DNA of 64,000 nucleotides. Origin: Mangrovimonas sp. YM274 (lineage in GTDB: Bacteria; Bacteroidota; Bacteroidia; Flavobacteriales; Flavobacteriaceae). The notes below the pieces were generated by a model. The model was not told where the DNA came from, ran no database searches, and saw nothing but the letters and a program-made list of their open reading frames with translations. A program made the position numbers and the translations under genes. Numbering within the stretch: the first letter of the stretch is position 1; each line of letters opens with the position of its first letter. The stretch lies in contig NZ_CP133091.1 in the NCBI RefSeq assembly GCF_030908385.1, positions 841,501-905,500 on the forward strand. Reading direction: 5' to 3'. Below, one piece after another: positions 25,959 through 35,640 of the stretch.

Positions 25959-27425
25959 ATGCATTCTTATCGAACAATATTACCCTTTAAGGTACTCGTA
26001 CATTATTATCACCTAGCTATTTGGATTTGTCTTTTAAGTGCTGTGGGAGTGAATGCTTCCACTTTAATGGAGTCTAATGTTGGAGTGCCTTCTGTTCATA
26101 CAGCTCATGATTCTGTGCTTGGATTTAAAGAAAAATCCATGGTCTATGCCAATCTAAATCAACCATTGCCTGCTGTAAAGTTTCTTGAAAAATATATTAG
26201 AAATTCTGCTGATTTTACGGCCATGAATTTTAAAGAATATGATAAAATCCGTAATTCCAAAGAATTCGAAGTTTTATCTGAAAGCTTTGAGCCAAAGATG
26301 ACGGTGCTATCATTCATTTACCTTTATATTGCTTTAATAGGTTTTTTTATAGCTATAGTTTTAAATTTTTCAAAAAAGAATGATCGATGGGCCAAAATTT
26401 TGATCAGTGGTTTTTTGGGGGTGCATTCACTTTTCATTTTAGAATTTGTGCTTTACAATACTAATTATCAATATAAATACATACATACTTACCTTATGTC
26501 ATCTTCGGTAGCTTTATTGTATGGACCATTACTATATTTTTATTTTAAAAGGATTACACAAAACTACCAGTTTAAAGCAATTGATTTGTTACATCTTCTT
26601 CCAGTAATCGCACTGATGTTTATTTTGGTGCCCATATATAGTTTGCCTGCTCTGGAAAAACTAAAAATTATTATGGGAACCAGTACACTATATGCGAAGA
26701 CGGATTTTTTATACCTTATATTTATACCAAAGCTACTGTCCCTAGTTATTTATGGTGCTTTAATAAGACGATTGTATTTTAGTTCAAAACAAAAAGAAAC
26801 AATCGCCAATCAAGAATTAGCCAATCAATGGAAGGATAACCTTTATAAAATTCATGTGGTGTACGTGCTGTCTTATTTTATTTATGGGATCAGTATTAGT
26901 GGTGTAATTGGTCAGGGCTTGAACATTATATACCAATCACAAGTTATCTCTATGTCTTTAATGGTGCTCTACATAGCTTCCATGGTGTATATTCAACCAA
27001 AGGTGTTTGCTAGTTCTGGTATTAAACTAAAGCCTTCCCTAAAAAAAGATAAATACAAAAAATCGGGTTTAACAACCTCTTTTTCCAATGAACTTAAGGA
27101 CACGCTTATGAAGCTTCTTTTGGATGAAAAAATCTATAGGGACAGTTCTTTAAATCTTGAAAAGTTATCCGAAAAATTGGACACATCACGTCATAATACC
27201 TCTCAAATCATTAATGAGCATTTTAATGAAAACTTTTTTGAATTGGTAAATGATTTTAGAATCCAGGAAGCTAAGGAGCTTTTGGAAATTTCAAATCCAA
27301 AATCCAAAATGAATATCAGCGAGATTTTCTACGAGGTAGGTTTCAATAATAAGGTTACCTTTAATAATGCCTTTAAAAAACGAACAGGGATTACCCCATC
27401 ACAATATAGAAAAGAAAATTCCTAA
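25959..27425 (+). CDS. Membrane-bound AraC-family transcriptional regulator
   Basis: This 488-residue protein has a first hydrophobic segment (about residues 15-35), an extracytoplasmic stretch to about residue 120, then about seven membrane segments (about 120-350), and a C-terminal AraC-type double helix-turn-helix (about 385-488). The HTH part is recognisable in SEKLDTSRHNTSQIINEHF and in ISEIFYEVGFNNKVTFNNAFKKRTGITPSQYR. Such regulators in Bacteroidota sense a signal at the envelope and control adjacent uptake genes. It stands directly upstream of the susC-susD operon in the same direction. A near-identical 20-bp sequence precedes both this gene and susC, consistent with autoregulation and control of the operon. 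Confidence 0.9.
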   Translation: MHSYRTILPFKVLVHYYHLAIWICLLSAVGVNASTLMESNVGVPSVHTAHDSVLGFKEKSMVYANLNQPLPAVKFLEKYIRNSADFTAMNFKEYDKIRNSKEFEVLSESFEPKMTVLSFIYLYIALIGFFIAIVLNFSKKNDRWAKILISGFLGVHSLFILEFVLYNTNYQYKYIHTYLMSSSVALLYGPLLYFYFKRITQNYQFKAIDLLHLLPVIALMFILVPIYSLPALEKLKIIMGTSTLYAKTDFLYLIFIPKLLSLVIYGALIRRLYFSSKQKETIANQELANQWKDNLYKIHVVYVLSYFIYGISISGVIGQGLNIIYQSQVISMSLMVLYIASMVYIQPKVFASSGIKLKPSLKKDKYKKSGLTTSFSNELKDTLMKLLLDEKIYRDSSLNLEKLSEKLDTSRHNTSQIINEHFNENFFELVNDFRIQEAKELLEISNPKSKMNISEIFYEVGFNNKVTFNNAFKKRTGITPSQYRKENS

Positions 27426-27468
27426 GGTAACATTCTTGCTAATTGCCTGTTGATTTTAGCATCTTAAA

Positions 27469-27488
27469 AAAGGTAAACCTTTATCGGG
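27469..27488. repeat. Operator-like 20-bp repeat, copy 2 (upstream of susC)
   Basis: AAAGGTAAACCTTTATCGGG matches copy 1 at 19 of 20 positions. Its core AAAGGT-AA-ACCTTT is a perfect 6-2-6 inverted repeat. It lies 85 bases upstream of the candidate susC promoter. Confidence 0.7.
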
Positions 27489-27573
27489 GTTGCCCATAAT
27501 ACAACAAATCTTCTCTTACTTTATGGAGATAAAAGTTTGGCAGACAAGCTACTTTTATTGGAATCCACTAAAC

Positions 27574-27604
27574 TTGTTTTCGAAATCAGTAGTTAAGAAA
27601 TTTG
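27574..27604 (+). promoter_or_regulatory. Candidate promoter of the susCD operon
   Basis: TTG, a 20-base spacer and GAAATTTG, one base off TAnnTTTG, ending 109 bases before the susC start. The rest of the 27426-27713 gap holds the operator-like repeat at 27469 and no convincing gene. Confidence 0.4.
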
Positions 27605-27713
27605 AATTAGCCTTCTCATTACGATGCATTTTTTTCTTGCGTTGTTGTCTGCCATTCTTGTTTAAAGGAATTAAGCGCTACAAAAGTAGCCTAGACAATT
27701 TAAAAACGAACTT

Positions 27714-30700
27714 ATGAGAAAGATTTACAATTCAGGCTTGCTCCTAGTAATGCTTTTGGTCTCTTCTGTAAGCTTTGCCCAACAACGGCTCATTTCAGGT
27801 AATATTATCGATGAGTATGGCATTCCCTTGCCGGGGGTAAACATTATTATTAAGGGAACAACTACAGGAACACAGTCCGATTTTGATGGAAATTTCTCCA
27901 TTGAAGCAAAGGACGGAGATGTGTTGGTGTTCACTTTTGTAGGGCTAAAAACAGTTGAGCTGCCTGTAACTTCATCCACTAGCGACATCAGTCTTACTAT
28001 GCAGGAAGATGCCAGTCAATTGGATGAGGTAGTCGTGACGGCTTTGGGGATCAAAAGGAATTCCAAAGCTTTGGGGTATTCGGTAAAGTCTATCGAATCG
28101 GAAGAAATAACAGAAAACTCCGAGCCGGATTTGGTAAGGTCCTTGAATGGTAAGGTGCCAGGGGTTAATGTAAATGTATCTACAGGGGTAGCTGGGGCGG
28201 CTAATAAAATTAATATTAGGGGGATTACTTCCTTTCAAGGAGGGAACCAACCCTTGTTTGTTGTTGATGGAACGCCTTATAGTAACAACGAGGTAACCAC
28301 CTCAAGTCAAACTACTGGTACCGGGGGGAGTTATGAATCGGGGATTTCATCCTTAGACCCCAACGATATTGCCAGTGTAGAAGTTTTGAAAGGTGCGGTA
28401 GCAGCTGCGCTGTATGGATCGAGAGCTGTAAATGGGGTAATTGTGATTACTACCAAATCCGGGAAATCGGGAGGGCTTTCCAATAAGAAGTTTGAAGTCT
28501 CTTTAAACTCAGGATTATATCTTGAATCCATTGCAAGATTACCGGAATATCAAAATACCTATGGAAATGGTACCAATTTCAATTATAACAATGCCAATGG
28601 GTCTTGGGGTGCAAGATTTGATTCTCGGGAAACCATCCCAACTTGGCCCAATTTGTTGAATGCCTTTCCGGATATGTTTGGGCCAACGGTGCCTTATGTG
28701 GCGCAGCCCAATAATGTGAAGGACTTGTTCCGTACAGGTGTAGTGGCGGATAATTCCATTAATGTGAATTCAGCCAATGAGAACTACAATTTCAGTTTAA
28801 CGCTCTCCAATTTGGATCAAGAGGGGTACATTCCTTACAACACGTATAGGAGAACCAATATTTCCACAGGGGGTAATGTAAGCTTGGAGAATGGCTTAAA
28901 GATAGGTGCCAATTTAAGTTATGCTGACAGTGAGCAGGTCGGTGGATTTTTTGGAGAAAATCAATATGCAGGAGCGGCTTCTTCTTTCGCGAGAGCTTTG
29001 GTACTTGGTAGAACATGGGATTTTACGCTTCCCTATGAGGACCCAATTACAGGGGCTTCGGTGACGCCTAATGATGGCTATGATCACCCTTTATGGTCTT
29101 GGGAGCATAATCAAATTATCACCAGTGTAAATAGAACGGTGTCAAATGTGAGTCTGCAATATAATTTTAACAGTCACCTCAGTGCACGTTATCAGTTGGG
29201 AATCAATAAATATGTCTTGAACCGTGTTGAAATCACGGATAAAGGCTCTAGAGCAGCTGCGGGATTGGGACAGGTAAGAACAGAAGATTTTTCGAGTGAA
29301 GAAATAGAGTCCACATTGGTGTTTACATACAATCATGATTTGGCAAAAGATTTGAATCTTAATGTGCTGTTGGGGAATAACGTGAACCAATTTTCAACCT
29401 TGGATATTGGCTATACAGGAACAGGATTGATTGCCGATGATATCTTTACCATTAATAATACCTCAAATGTGGTTTCCGATTTTAATATATCCACCCGTAA
29501 GCGTATTGTTGGGGTGTTTACAGATATTGGATTGAATTTTAAAGATTATGCTTTTTTAAATATTACGGCAAGAAACGATTGGTCGTCAACCTTGCCAAAG
29601 GATAACAATCGGTTTTTATATCCTTCGGTGTCTGCATCTTTAATCTTTACAGATGCCCTTGGTATTGGAGGGGATGTTTTGGGATATGGTAAAATACGAG
29701 GTGGATGGGCCAATGTGGGGAGAGATGCAAGTCCGTACCAAATTAACAAGGTGTTTAGTTTGGGGGCAGTTTATGCAGGGCAGCCTACCGTTTTTGTGCC
29801 AACGATTTTAGGTAATCCTGATTTGGAACCTGAAAATACCGAAGAGTTTGAAATAGGAACCGATTTGGAGTTTTTCAATAAGCGCATCATTCTAGATTTC
29901 ACCTGGTACCAAAAAACAACTACCGATTTGATTTCGCAGGTGAATGTGCCAACCTCTTCTGGGTATACGGCTTTACTGACCAATATTGGTAAAATGGAAA
30001 ATAGAGGGGTGGAAATAGGACTCACCTTAACTCCTGTGAGAAGTGATAATTTCTCTTGGACAACGTTTACGTCATTTACCAGAAATAGAAATGAGGTTAA
30101 GGAATTAATTGAAGGACTTGATAGGTTTCCTATTGATGTGGACCAGATTGGTTTTGTGGAAGAAGGACAACCTTATGGCGTGTTTTACGGTACTGCTTTT
30201 GCAAGGGATGACGAAGGGAATTATTTGATTGAAGAAGGTGGGGGAGGAATTCTTCAGGCTTTGGAAAATAAAGTAATTGGAGACCCTACTCCAGATTTCA
30301 AAATTGGTTTTACAAATACGTTTCGATTTAAGAATTTAACCCTTCGAGCTCAGATAGATTGGAAAGAAGGTGGAGATATTTCTTCTACCACTTTAGCGTC
30401 CTTGCTGGGTAGAGGGGTGACCAAAGATACTGAAGATAGAGAGCACACTTACATTATTCCGGGATACTATGGAGATCCTGATACGGGGCTGCCCATTTTG
30501 GACAGCAACGGAAACAAGATTCCTAATGTGACTCAGGTAAGTATGAACAACCTGTACTTTTCACCAACCACCAATAGTAATACGTTTGGTATCAATTCGG
30601 TAGATGAGGCTTCCATTTATGATGGTACGGTTTATAGATTGAGGGAAGTGTCTCTTTCCTATGAACTACCCAAAAAATGGTTGGAAAACAGTTTTATTGG

Positions 30701-30878
30701 ATCCTTGAACTTTTCGGTGATAGGAAGTAACCTGTGGTATTTTGCTCCAAATGTGCCCAAATATACCCATTTCGACCCCGATGTTACCTCCTATGGTTCT
30801 ACAAACCTTCAGGGTATAGAAACACAGTCTGCTCCAAGTTCAAAACGTTTCGGGTTTAAGATAAATGTCACTTTTTAA
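27714..30878 (+). CDS. SusC/RagA-family TonB-linked outer-membrane transporter
   Basis: This 1054-residue protein has a signal peptide (about residues 1-22), an N-terminal carboxypeptidase-regulatory-like domain (about 25-100, with GNIIDEYGIPLPGVNIIIKG), a TonB-box-like region around DEVVVTALG (about residue 105), a plug domain and a C-terminal beta-barrel ending in FGFKINVTF. SusC-type proteins import glycans, peptides or other large substrates across the outer membrane with energy from TonB. Its SusD partner begins 11 bases after the stop. The substrate is not given by the sequence, and no glycoside hydrolase, sulfatase or protease is encoded in the locus. Confidence 0.95.
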   Translation: MRKIYNSGLLLVMLLVSSVSFAQQRLISGNIIDEYGIPLPGVNIIIKGTTTGTQSDFDGNFSIEAKDGDVLVFTFVGLKTVELPVTSSTSDISLTMQEDASQLDEVVVTALGIKRNSKALGYSVKSIESEEITENSEPDLVRSLNGKVPGVNVNVSTGVAGAANKINIRGITSFQGGNQPLFVVDGTPYSNNEVTTSSQTTGTGGSYESGISSLDPNDIASVEVLKGAVAAALYGSRAVNGVIVITTKSGKSGGLSNKKFEVSLNSGLYLESIARLPEYQNTYGNGTNFNYNNANGSWGARFDSRETIPTWPNLLNAFPDMFGPTVPYVAQPNNVKDLFRTGVVADNSINVNSANENYNFSLTLSNLDQEGYIPYNTYRRTNISTGGNVSLENGLKIGANLSYADSEQVGGFFGENQYAGAASSFARALVLGRTWDFTLPYEDPITGASVTPNDGYDHPLWSWEHNQIITSVNRTVSNVSLQYNFNSHLSARYQLGINKYVLNRVEITDKGSRAAAGLGQVRTEDFSSEEIESTLVFTYNHDLAKDLNLNVLLGNNVNQFSTLDIGYTGTGLIADDIFTINNTSNVVSDFNISTRKRIVGVFTDIGLNFKDYAFLNITARNDWSSTLPKDNNRFLYPSVSASLIFTDALGIGGDVLGYGKIRGGWANVGRDASPYQINKVFSLGAVYAGQPTVFVPTILGNPDLEPENTEEFEIGTDLEFFNKRIILDFTWYQKTTTDLISQVNVPTSSGYTALLTNIGKMENRGVEIGLTLTPVRSDNFSWTTFTSFTRNRNEVKELIEGLDRFPIDVDQIGFVEEGQPYGVFYGTAFARDDEGNYLIEEGGGGILQALENKVIGDPTPDFKIGFTNTFRFKNLTLRAQIDWKEGGDISSTTLASLLGRGVTKDTEDREHTYIIPGYYGDPDTGLPILDSNGNKIPNVTQVSMNNLYFSPTTNSNTFGINSVDEASIYDGTVYRLREVSLSYELPKKWLENSFIGSLNFSVIGSNLWYFAPNVPKYTHFDPDVTSYGSTNLQGIETQSAPSSKRFGFKINVTF

Positions 30879-30889
30879 TTATTACGGTC

Positions 30890-32584
30890 ATGAGAAATCT
30901 ATTCAAAATAAAATACCTTAAAATTTCAGCTCTTGGGCTTCTTTTCATCTGTATGTATAATTGTAGTGACTACTTGGATATCAATACAGATCCTAATAAC
31001 CCAACCACAGCGCCCTTGGATCAGTTACTCACGAATGTTGAGGGGAGTTTTAATCAGATAACCGAATTTGAGCTGTTTATAGCTGAAGAGTTATCCTGTT
31101 ATGTGCACCAAATTGTGTATAGAGAGGAACAGGATCAATACGGAACCAAACAGGACAATGCAGATGTGCAGAATTCATGGGATGTGGCTTATTCGGTATT
31201 TACTGAGTCCAATATTATTATAGAACAGGGAACCGCAGACAATGAGATGGTTATGGTTGGGATGGCTCAAATCATCAAGGCCTATACAGCTGTGATAATT
31301 GTGGATGTTTGGGGAGATGCGCCCTTTACAGAAGCGGCACTTTTGGAAAGTGGCGTGGTAAGTCCCGTGTTCGATGATCAAGAGTTTATTTATCAATCAG
31401 CTTTGGATATGATTGATGAAGGTTTGGCTAACATCAACAGTGGTGTAGGGCAAAATCCGGGTAGTCAGGATTTGTTTTATGGAGGGAATGTGGCGCAATG
31501 GAACCGTTTTGTAAATACTTTGAAGTTAAAATTATATAACGAAATCCGTTTGTCTTCCATGTTTAATGCCGGAGATTTGAGTGCTTTGGTTGCCGAAGAT
31601 AATTTTATGCAGAGCCTAACGGATGATTTTCAATATCCTTACACATCCACGCAATCACCTGCCGATGAACGAAACCCGTTATATAGAGATTCATACCTGA
31701 CGGGGCAAACCTCCCAGTATGCTAGTCCTTGGTTTTATGAAATTTTAAAAGGATGGAATCCTAATATTCATACAGGAGTTCCAGATCCTAGATTACCCTA
31801 TTATTTCTTTAATCAATTGGTGCCAGATCAATTGCCACCGGATGTAGGTGACCCTACGACGGGCAATCCATTTGCAGATTATTGGGACAGAAATACAGGC
31901 TTCCATTCCATTAGGTTTGGTAGTGTAAGTGCCAATAGGGATTTCACTTCAAGAAATTCATCAACTTATCCCGGGATTTATGTCTGCGGAGGAAAATATG
32001 ATGATGGGCAGGGAGGAAGTGCTAATGCCAGTGCGGGAACGGGGGCTGCTCCCCATAGAATTTTGACCTATCATGAATCGCTGTTTATTCAAGCTGAACT
32101 GATGCAGGTTGGATTGATTCCTGGGAATGCCAGAAGTAAATTAGAAGAAGCCATTGTGGCGGCGTTCAGTAAGGTGGATAATGTGGTAGCTAATTCTGAA
32201 ACTACTCAGGATGTGCCTGTTCTTTCGGGGTCAGCTGCTGTTACGGAGTTTGTAGAAGGAATTTTGCAGGAGTATGATGGAGCTTCCGCAGAAAAACAGA
32301 TGGAGATTATCATGACCCAAAAATGGGTGTCGACCTTTGGAGATCCTTTCGATCAATATAACGACTACCGAAGAACGGGCTATCCTGTATTGGCAGATCC
32401 TAATGGGCCTTCACCAGAATATCAATTGGACAATGAAGATGATTGGCCCTTGGTAGACAGTGAAACCACGTTGACAAGATCGTATCAAATTTCACTGTTC
32501 TGGCCTCAGGCAGAATTGAATGTCAATCAAAATGCGCCTAGTCAAAAGGACGCCACAACCTATGCTATTTTTTGGGATAACTAA
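30890..32584 (+). CDS. SusD/RagB-family outer-membrane lipoprotein
   Basis: This 564-residue lipoprotein pairs with the SusC-type transporter encoded 11 bases upstream. The signal peptide ends in a lipobox at MYNCSDYLDINTDPN, the characteristic start of SusD-like proteins (closest to the SusD-like_2 group). The TPR-rich fold is indicated by the AYTAVIIVDVWGDAPF segment and the late WVSTFGDPFDQYNDYRRTGYP segment. SusD acts as the surface lid that binds ligand and delivers it to SusC. The ligand is unknown. Confidence 0.93.
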   Translation: MRNLFKIKYLKISALGLLFICMYNCSDYLDINTDPNNPTTAPLDQLLTNVEGSFNQITEFELFIAEELSCYVHQIVYREEQDQYGTKQDNADVQNSWDVAYSVFTESNIIIEQGTADNEMVMVGMAQIIKAYTAVIIVDVWGDAPFTEAALLESGVVSPVFDDQEFIYQSALDMIDEGLANINSGVGQNPGSQDLFYGGNVAQWNRFVNTLKLKLYNEIRLSSMFNAGDLSALVAEDNFMQSLTDDFQYPYTSTQSPADERNPLYRDSYLTGQTSQYASPWFYEILKGWNPNIHTGVPDPRLPYYFFNQLVPDQLPPDVGDPTTGNPFADYWDRNTGFHSIRFGSVSANRDFTSRNSSTYPGIYVCGGKYDDGQGGSANASAGTGAAPHRILTYHESLFIQAELMQVGLIPGNARSKLEEAIVAAFSKVDNVVANSETTQDVPVLSGSAAVTEFVEGILQEYDGASAEKQMEIIMTQKWVSTFGDPFDQYNDYRRTGYPVLADPNGPSPEYQLDNEDDWPLVDSETTLTRSYQISLFWPQAELNVNQNAPSQKDATTYAIFWDN

Positions 32585-32599
32585 TCAAAATTTTACACT

Positions 32600-33520
32600 A
32601 TGAAAACAAAATATAACATAAAGATTCTCTTGATATTCATGATGCTTGGTTTGATTGCATGTGAAAATGATGGAGGAGATTCAGTAATTGAAACTTCCAA
32701 TGGCGCTTTGCCTGATTTTAGCTTGGTTGAAGGAAGTTCCGATTTCATTGATTTGACAAGTTTTGATGATTTAATGTTGCAGTTTACTGTTGATGTGGGC
32801 ATTGGTAATCCGGAATCTTTCGATTTAAAGGCCTTTTATCTTACAGCGGCCGGCGATCTTTATGGACCAGCAACATTAGATGAAAATGTAACCACGTTTC
32901 CGAAGGAGTATGCCATTTCAGGAGCGGATATCATTAATGCCTTTCCAGAGCTTAATAGCGTTGATGATGTACAGGTGGGGGATGTGTTTAAACTATTTAC
33001 AGGGTTTACCTTTTCGGATGGGAGTAGTTTTGATATTTTAAATGAAAATGGAGAAGCCAATTACTACGCACCCGATTTTGATGCCTTTCCAATGTTTACG
33101 GCAAAATTGGATTATGTGGTCTCTTGTGAGTCGGATTTAGAAGGGACTCATTCGTTTGTGTCTACAAATTTGCAGGCGGCATATGGCTATGGTTGTCCAA
33201 GCGGAGAAGTTACAGGAACTGTAGTTTGGACCGCACAAGGTGGAGGGACTTATTTAACTTCCGATCTTGGTTTTGGACAATACGAATCATCTTGCTGGAA
33301 TGATACCCCTGCAACCAGTGGTGGAGCGACTTTTACAGAAGTGTGTGGTGAAATTATCTCAGGAGGAACAGATCAATATGGACTGACTTATATCTGGGTA
33401 ATTACAGGCGTAAATGGTGCGGAGTTGTCTATGTCATGGTCCAATGATTATGGCGATTCTGGAGACGTTGTGATTACGAGAGAAGGGGGGGGTGATTGGC
33501 CTGCACTATTCACGGAATGA
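32600..33520 (+). CDS. Surface lipoprotein of unknown function (SusE/SusF position)
   Basis: This 306-residue protein has a lipoprotein signal with lipobox LIAC (Cys21). After an acidic linker the body looks all-beta, with several DG and GG turns and four cysteines in the second half that could form disulfides. I recognise no specific family. It follows susD by 15 bases and is followed by a terminator-like hairpin (33550-33580), so it closes the susCD operon. Proteins in this position usually bind the imported ligand at the cell surface, as SusE and SusF do; that role is inferred from position only. Confidence 0.75.
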   Translation: MKTKYNIKILLIFMMLGLIACENDGGDSVIETSNGALPDFSLVEGSSDFIDLTSFDDLMLQFTVDVGIGNPESFDLKAFYLTAAGDLYGPATLDENVTTFPKEYAISGADIINAFPELNSVDDVQVGDVFKLFTGFTFSDGSSFDILNENGEANYYAPDFDAFPMFTAKLDYVVSCESDLEGTHSFVSTNLQAAYGYGCPSGEVTGTVVWTAQGGGTYLTSDLGFGQYESSCWNDTPATSGGATFTEVCGEIISGGTDQYGLTYIWVITGVNGAELSMSWSNDYGDSGDVVITREGGGDWPALFTE

Positions 33521-33549
33521 TAAGATTATGTGATGAATAATATCTAAAG

Positions 33550-33580
33550 AAACCTTCATTTTAATTAAAGTGAAGGTTTT
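33550..33580 (+). terminator. Terminator after the susCD operon
   Basis: Inverted repeat AAACCTTCATTTT with AAAGTGAAGGTTT around a short AATT loop, followed by TT and an A/T-rich run. It lies 30 bases after the lipoprotein stop and 13 bases before the next start. Confidence 0.65.
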
Positions 33581-33592
33581 TAATAAAAGCTT

Positions 33593-35245
33593 ATGTTGAC
33601 AAATAGTTATCATATTTTAAGAATTTATTCTATCAAAATTATTTTGATACTGTGCTCGTTATGTTGGCAGTCCTATGCACAAAATACGGTTGGCGTAATT
33701 ACAAATACTGCCGAAGCCTATAATGGATATACCTTGTTTACCAATCATACCACGACTTATTTAATCAATAATTGTGGCGAGGTGATTAACCAATGGGAAT
33801 GTGAGTATATCGACGGGAAGTCGGTGTATTTGTTGGAGGATGGCAGTATATTAAGGTGTGGGTTTGTGGAGAATTCCAATTTTTCATTACCTGGTATTGG
33901 TGGTGTCATTCAAAAAATAGATTGGGACGGTACTGTACTTTGGGAGTATACATATTCCTCTGAAGACTATTCTCAGCATCACGATGTATATCCGCTTCCA
34001 AATGGAAATGTTCTTATTTTGGCAGTCACCAAGAAAACAGATTCAGAAGCCTTTCAGGCAGGGAGAGACCCATTGCTTTTGGAAGAGAACTCTTTGTATA
34101 ACGAACAAATTATAGAAGTAGCTCCTGTTGGATTTGATTCTGGAGAGATTGTTTGGGAGTGGAGCGCTTGGGATCATTTAATTCAGGATTTTGATAGTTC
34201 TAAGGATAATTTTGGGGTAGTGTCTGAGCATCCTGAGCTTTTGGATATTAATTATTTGGGAGTGTCAATAAGAGCTTCCAATTGGTTGCATGTAAATTCA
34301 ATTCAGTATAATGAAACTTTAGATCAAATCATTTTGAGTTCTCGGCAGTTGAATGAAGTTTACATTATAGATCATTCAACAACTACTCTTGAAGCAGCGG
34401 GACATACAGGAGGACTTTATGGTAAAGGTGGCGACTTTTTGTATCGGTGGGGAAATCCAATAGCTTATGGTCATGGAGAAGAGGAAGATCAGCAGCTTTT
34501 TGGACAACATACGCCTCACTGGATCCCTGAAGGTTTGGTAGATGAAGGGAAGATTTTAATTTATAATAATGGTAACGGTAGGCCGGAGCTGTTTTCCAGC
34601 GTCGATATTATTGAGCCTTTCGTGGATGAATTCAATAATTATATTTATGAAGAAGGGCAAGCTTATGGACCAGAAGTGGCGGAGTGGCAATATACCGATA
34701 CACCCTTGACCGATTTGTTTTCAAGGATCATGTCTAGTGCGCAACGGTTGCCAAACGGTAATACTTTAATTTGCGATTCGGATTCTGGGTATTTTTTTGA
34801 AATCGATGCTGACGAGAATAAGGTTTGGGAGTATATCAACCCCCAAAAAACATCAGGGAGTATTTTAAGTCAAGGGGATGTACCCGAAAGTAATTTGACA
34901 TTTCGGGCTACCAAATATTCCCCCGACTATGGTGCTTTTGAAGGAAAGGATCTTACCCCTGGGCTGCCTATCGAGCTGAATCCTAATTTGGAAAATTGCA
35001 GTATTCTAAATATCGAAGAAGAAATTCTAGATGAGGTCAAGTTGTATCCCAATCCTGTCAAAACGTCTCTTTATGTAGAAACAAAAGACAAACTCGATGA
35101 AATAACTATATATGATTATACAGGGAAATTAATCTTTAAGGGATATGAAAAGGTATTGGATTTTAGCGGTTATAGTAGCGGGATGTATACAATCTCAGTA
35201 AAGATAAATGGGCACATTTTACATCAAAAAGTGATTAAGATTTAG
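33593..35245 (+). CDS. Arylsulfotransferase-like secreted protein with type IX sorting domain
   Basis: This 550-residue protein has an N-terminal signal sequence (about residues 1-28). The central part (about 30-460) matches the arylsulfate sulfotransferase (ASST) beta-propeller family, seen in repeated units such as HHDVYPLPNGNVLILA, GQHTPHWIPEG and QRLPNGNTLICDSDSG followed by WEYINP. The last 75 residues are a type A C-terminal sorting domain (VKLYPNPVKTSLYVE, ending in HQKVIKI), so the protein is exported by the type IX system and anchored or released at the surface. ASSTs transfer sulfate between phenols without PAPS. It lies directly after the susCD operon, but a terminator separates them, so it may be its own unit. 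Confidence 0.85.
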   Translation: MLTNSYHILRIYSIKIILILCSLCWQSYAQNTVGVITNTAEAYNGYTLFTNHTTTYLINNCGEVINQWECEYIDGKSVYLLEDGSILRCGFVENSNFSLPGIGGVIQKIDWDGTVLWEYTYSSEDYSQHHDVYPLPNGNVLILAVTKKTDSEAFQAGRDPLLLEENSLYNEQIIEVAPVGFDSGEIVWEWSAWDHLIQDFDSSKDNFGVVSEHPELLDINYLGVSIRASNWLHVNSIQYNETLDQIILSSRQLNEVYIIDHSTTTLEAAGHTGGLYGKGGDFLYRWGNPIAYGHGEEEDQQLFGQHTPHWIPEGLVDEGKILIYNNGNGRPELFSSVDIIEPFVDEFNNYIYEEGQAYGPEVAEWQYTDTPLTDLFSRIMSSAQRLPNGNTLICDSDSGYFFEIDADENKVWEYINPQKTSGSILSQGDVPESNLTFRATKYSPDYGAFEGKDLTPGLPIELNPNLENCSILNIEEEILDEVKLYPNPVKTSLYVETKDKLDEITIYDYTGKLIFKGYEKVLDFSGYSSGMYTISVKINGHILHQKVIKI

Positions 35246-35394
35246 GTGAAAATAGTAAGTTTTTACTTCAATTTGTGCGAATTCGAGATAGTTTACAAAA
35301 AGCCTATTATTGTTGTAGATTATTCAGTGATATCTTACAATACTTGAGGATATAATATTAATGTGTTGATTTTTAAGGGTTTGTTGTCTGTTAT

Positions 35395-35425
35395 TTGGAA
35401 TTGGTTAATAGGTTGCCTTACTTTG
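35395..35425 (+). promoter_or_regulatory. Promoter of the small 63-residue gene
   Basis: TTG (35395), a 20-base spacer and TTACTTTG, one base off TAnnTTTG, ending 23 bases before the ATG at 35449. The rest of the 35246-35448 gap shows nothing else. Confidence 0.5.
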
Positions 35426-35448
35426 TAGCCAATGATAAATGAACTATA

Positions 35449-35640
35449 ATGAAATTGATAAGTATAAAAAGGGAAACTATTTCCGAAGAACGATTTACCC
35501 CAAAGATGGGTTTATTAAGTACAAAAGTGACATACATTAAAAAGCAATTTTTAAGTATTCCTTTTAAAACACTCCACAAATATAGGGAGACTTATTATGG
35601 AGAAGTGAAGGATTGCGAAGATTGCGTTTTAGCGAGATAA
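35449..35640 (+). CDS. Small conserved-looking protein of unknown function
   Basis: This 63-residue basic protein ends with a CxxC-type motif (KDCEDCVLAR). The reading frame is framed by a good promoter candidate at 35395-35425 and a strong hairpin terminator at 35640-35678, which argues that it is a real gene and not a chance frame. No signal peptide, membrane segment or known family was recognised. The two cysteines near the end could bind a metal or form a disulfide. It may be a small cytoplasmic regulator, but nothing in the sequence proves that. Confidence 0.65.
   Translation: MKLISIKRETISEERFTPKMGLLSTKVTYIKKQFLSIPFKTLHKYRETYYGEVKDCEDCVLAR

Noticed and set aside
27490-27717. 75-codon frame overlapping the susC start by four bases
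   Set aside because: It begins at a TTG, has random composition with many Phe, Leu and Cys residues, and covers the promoter and operator region of susC; the overlap looks accidental.
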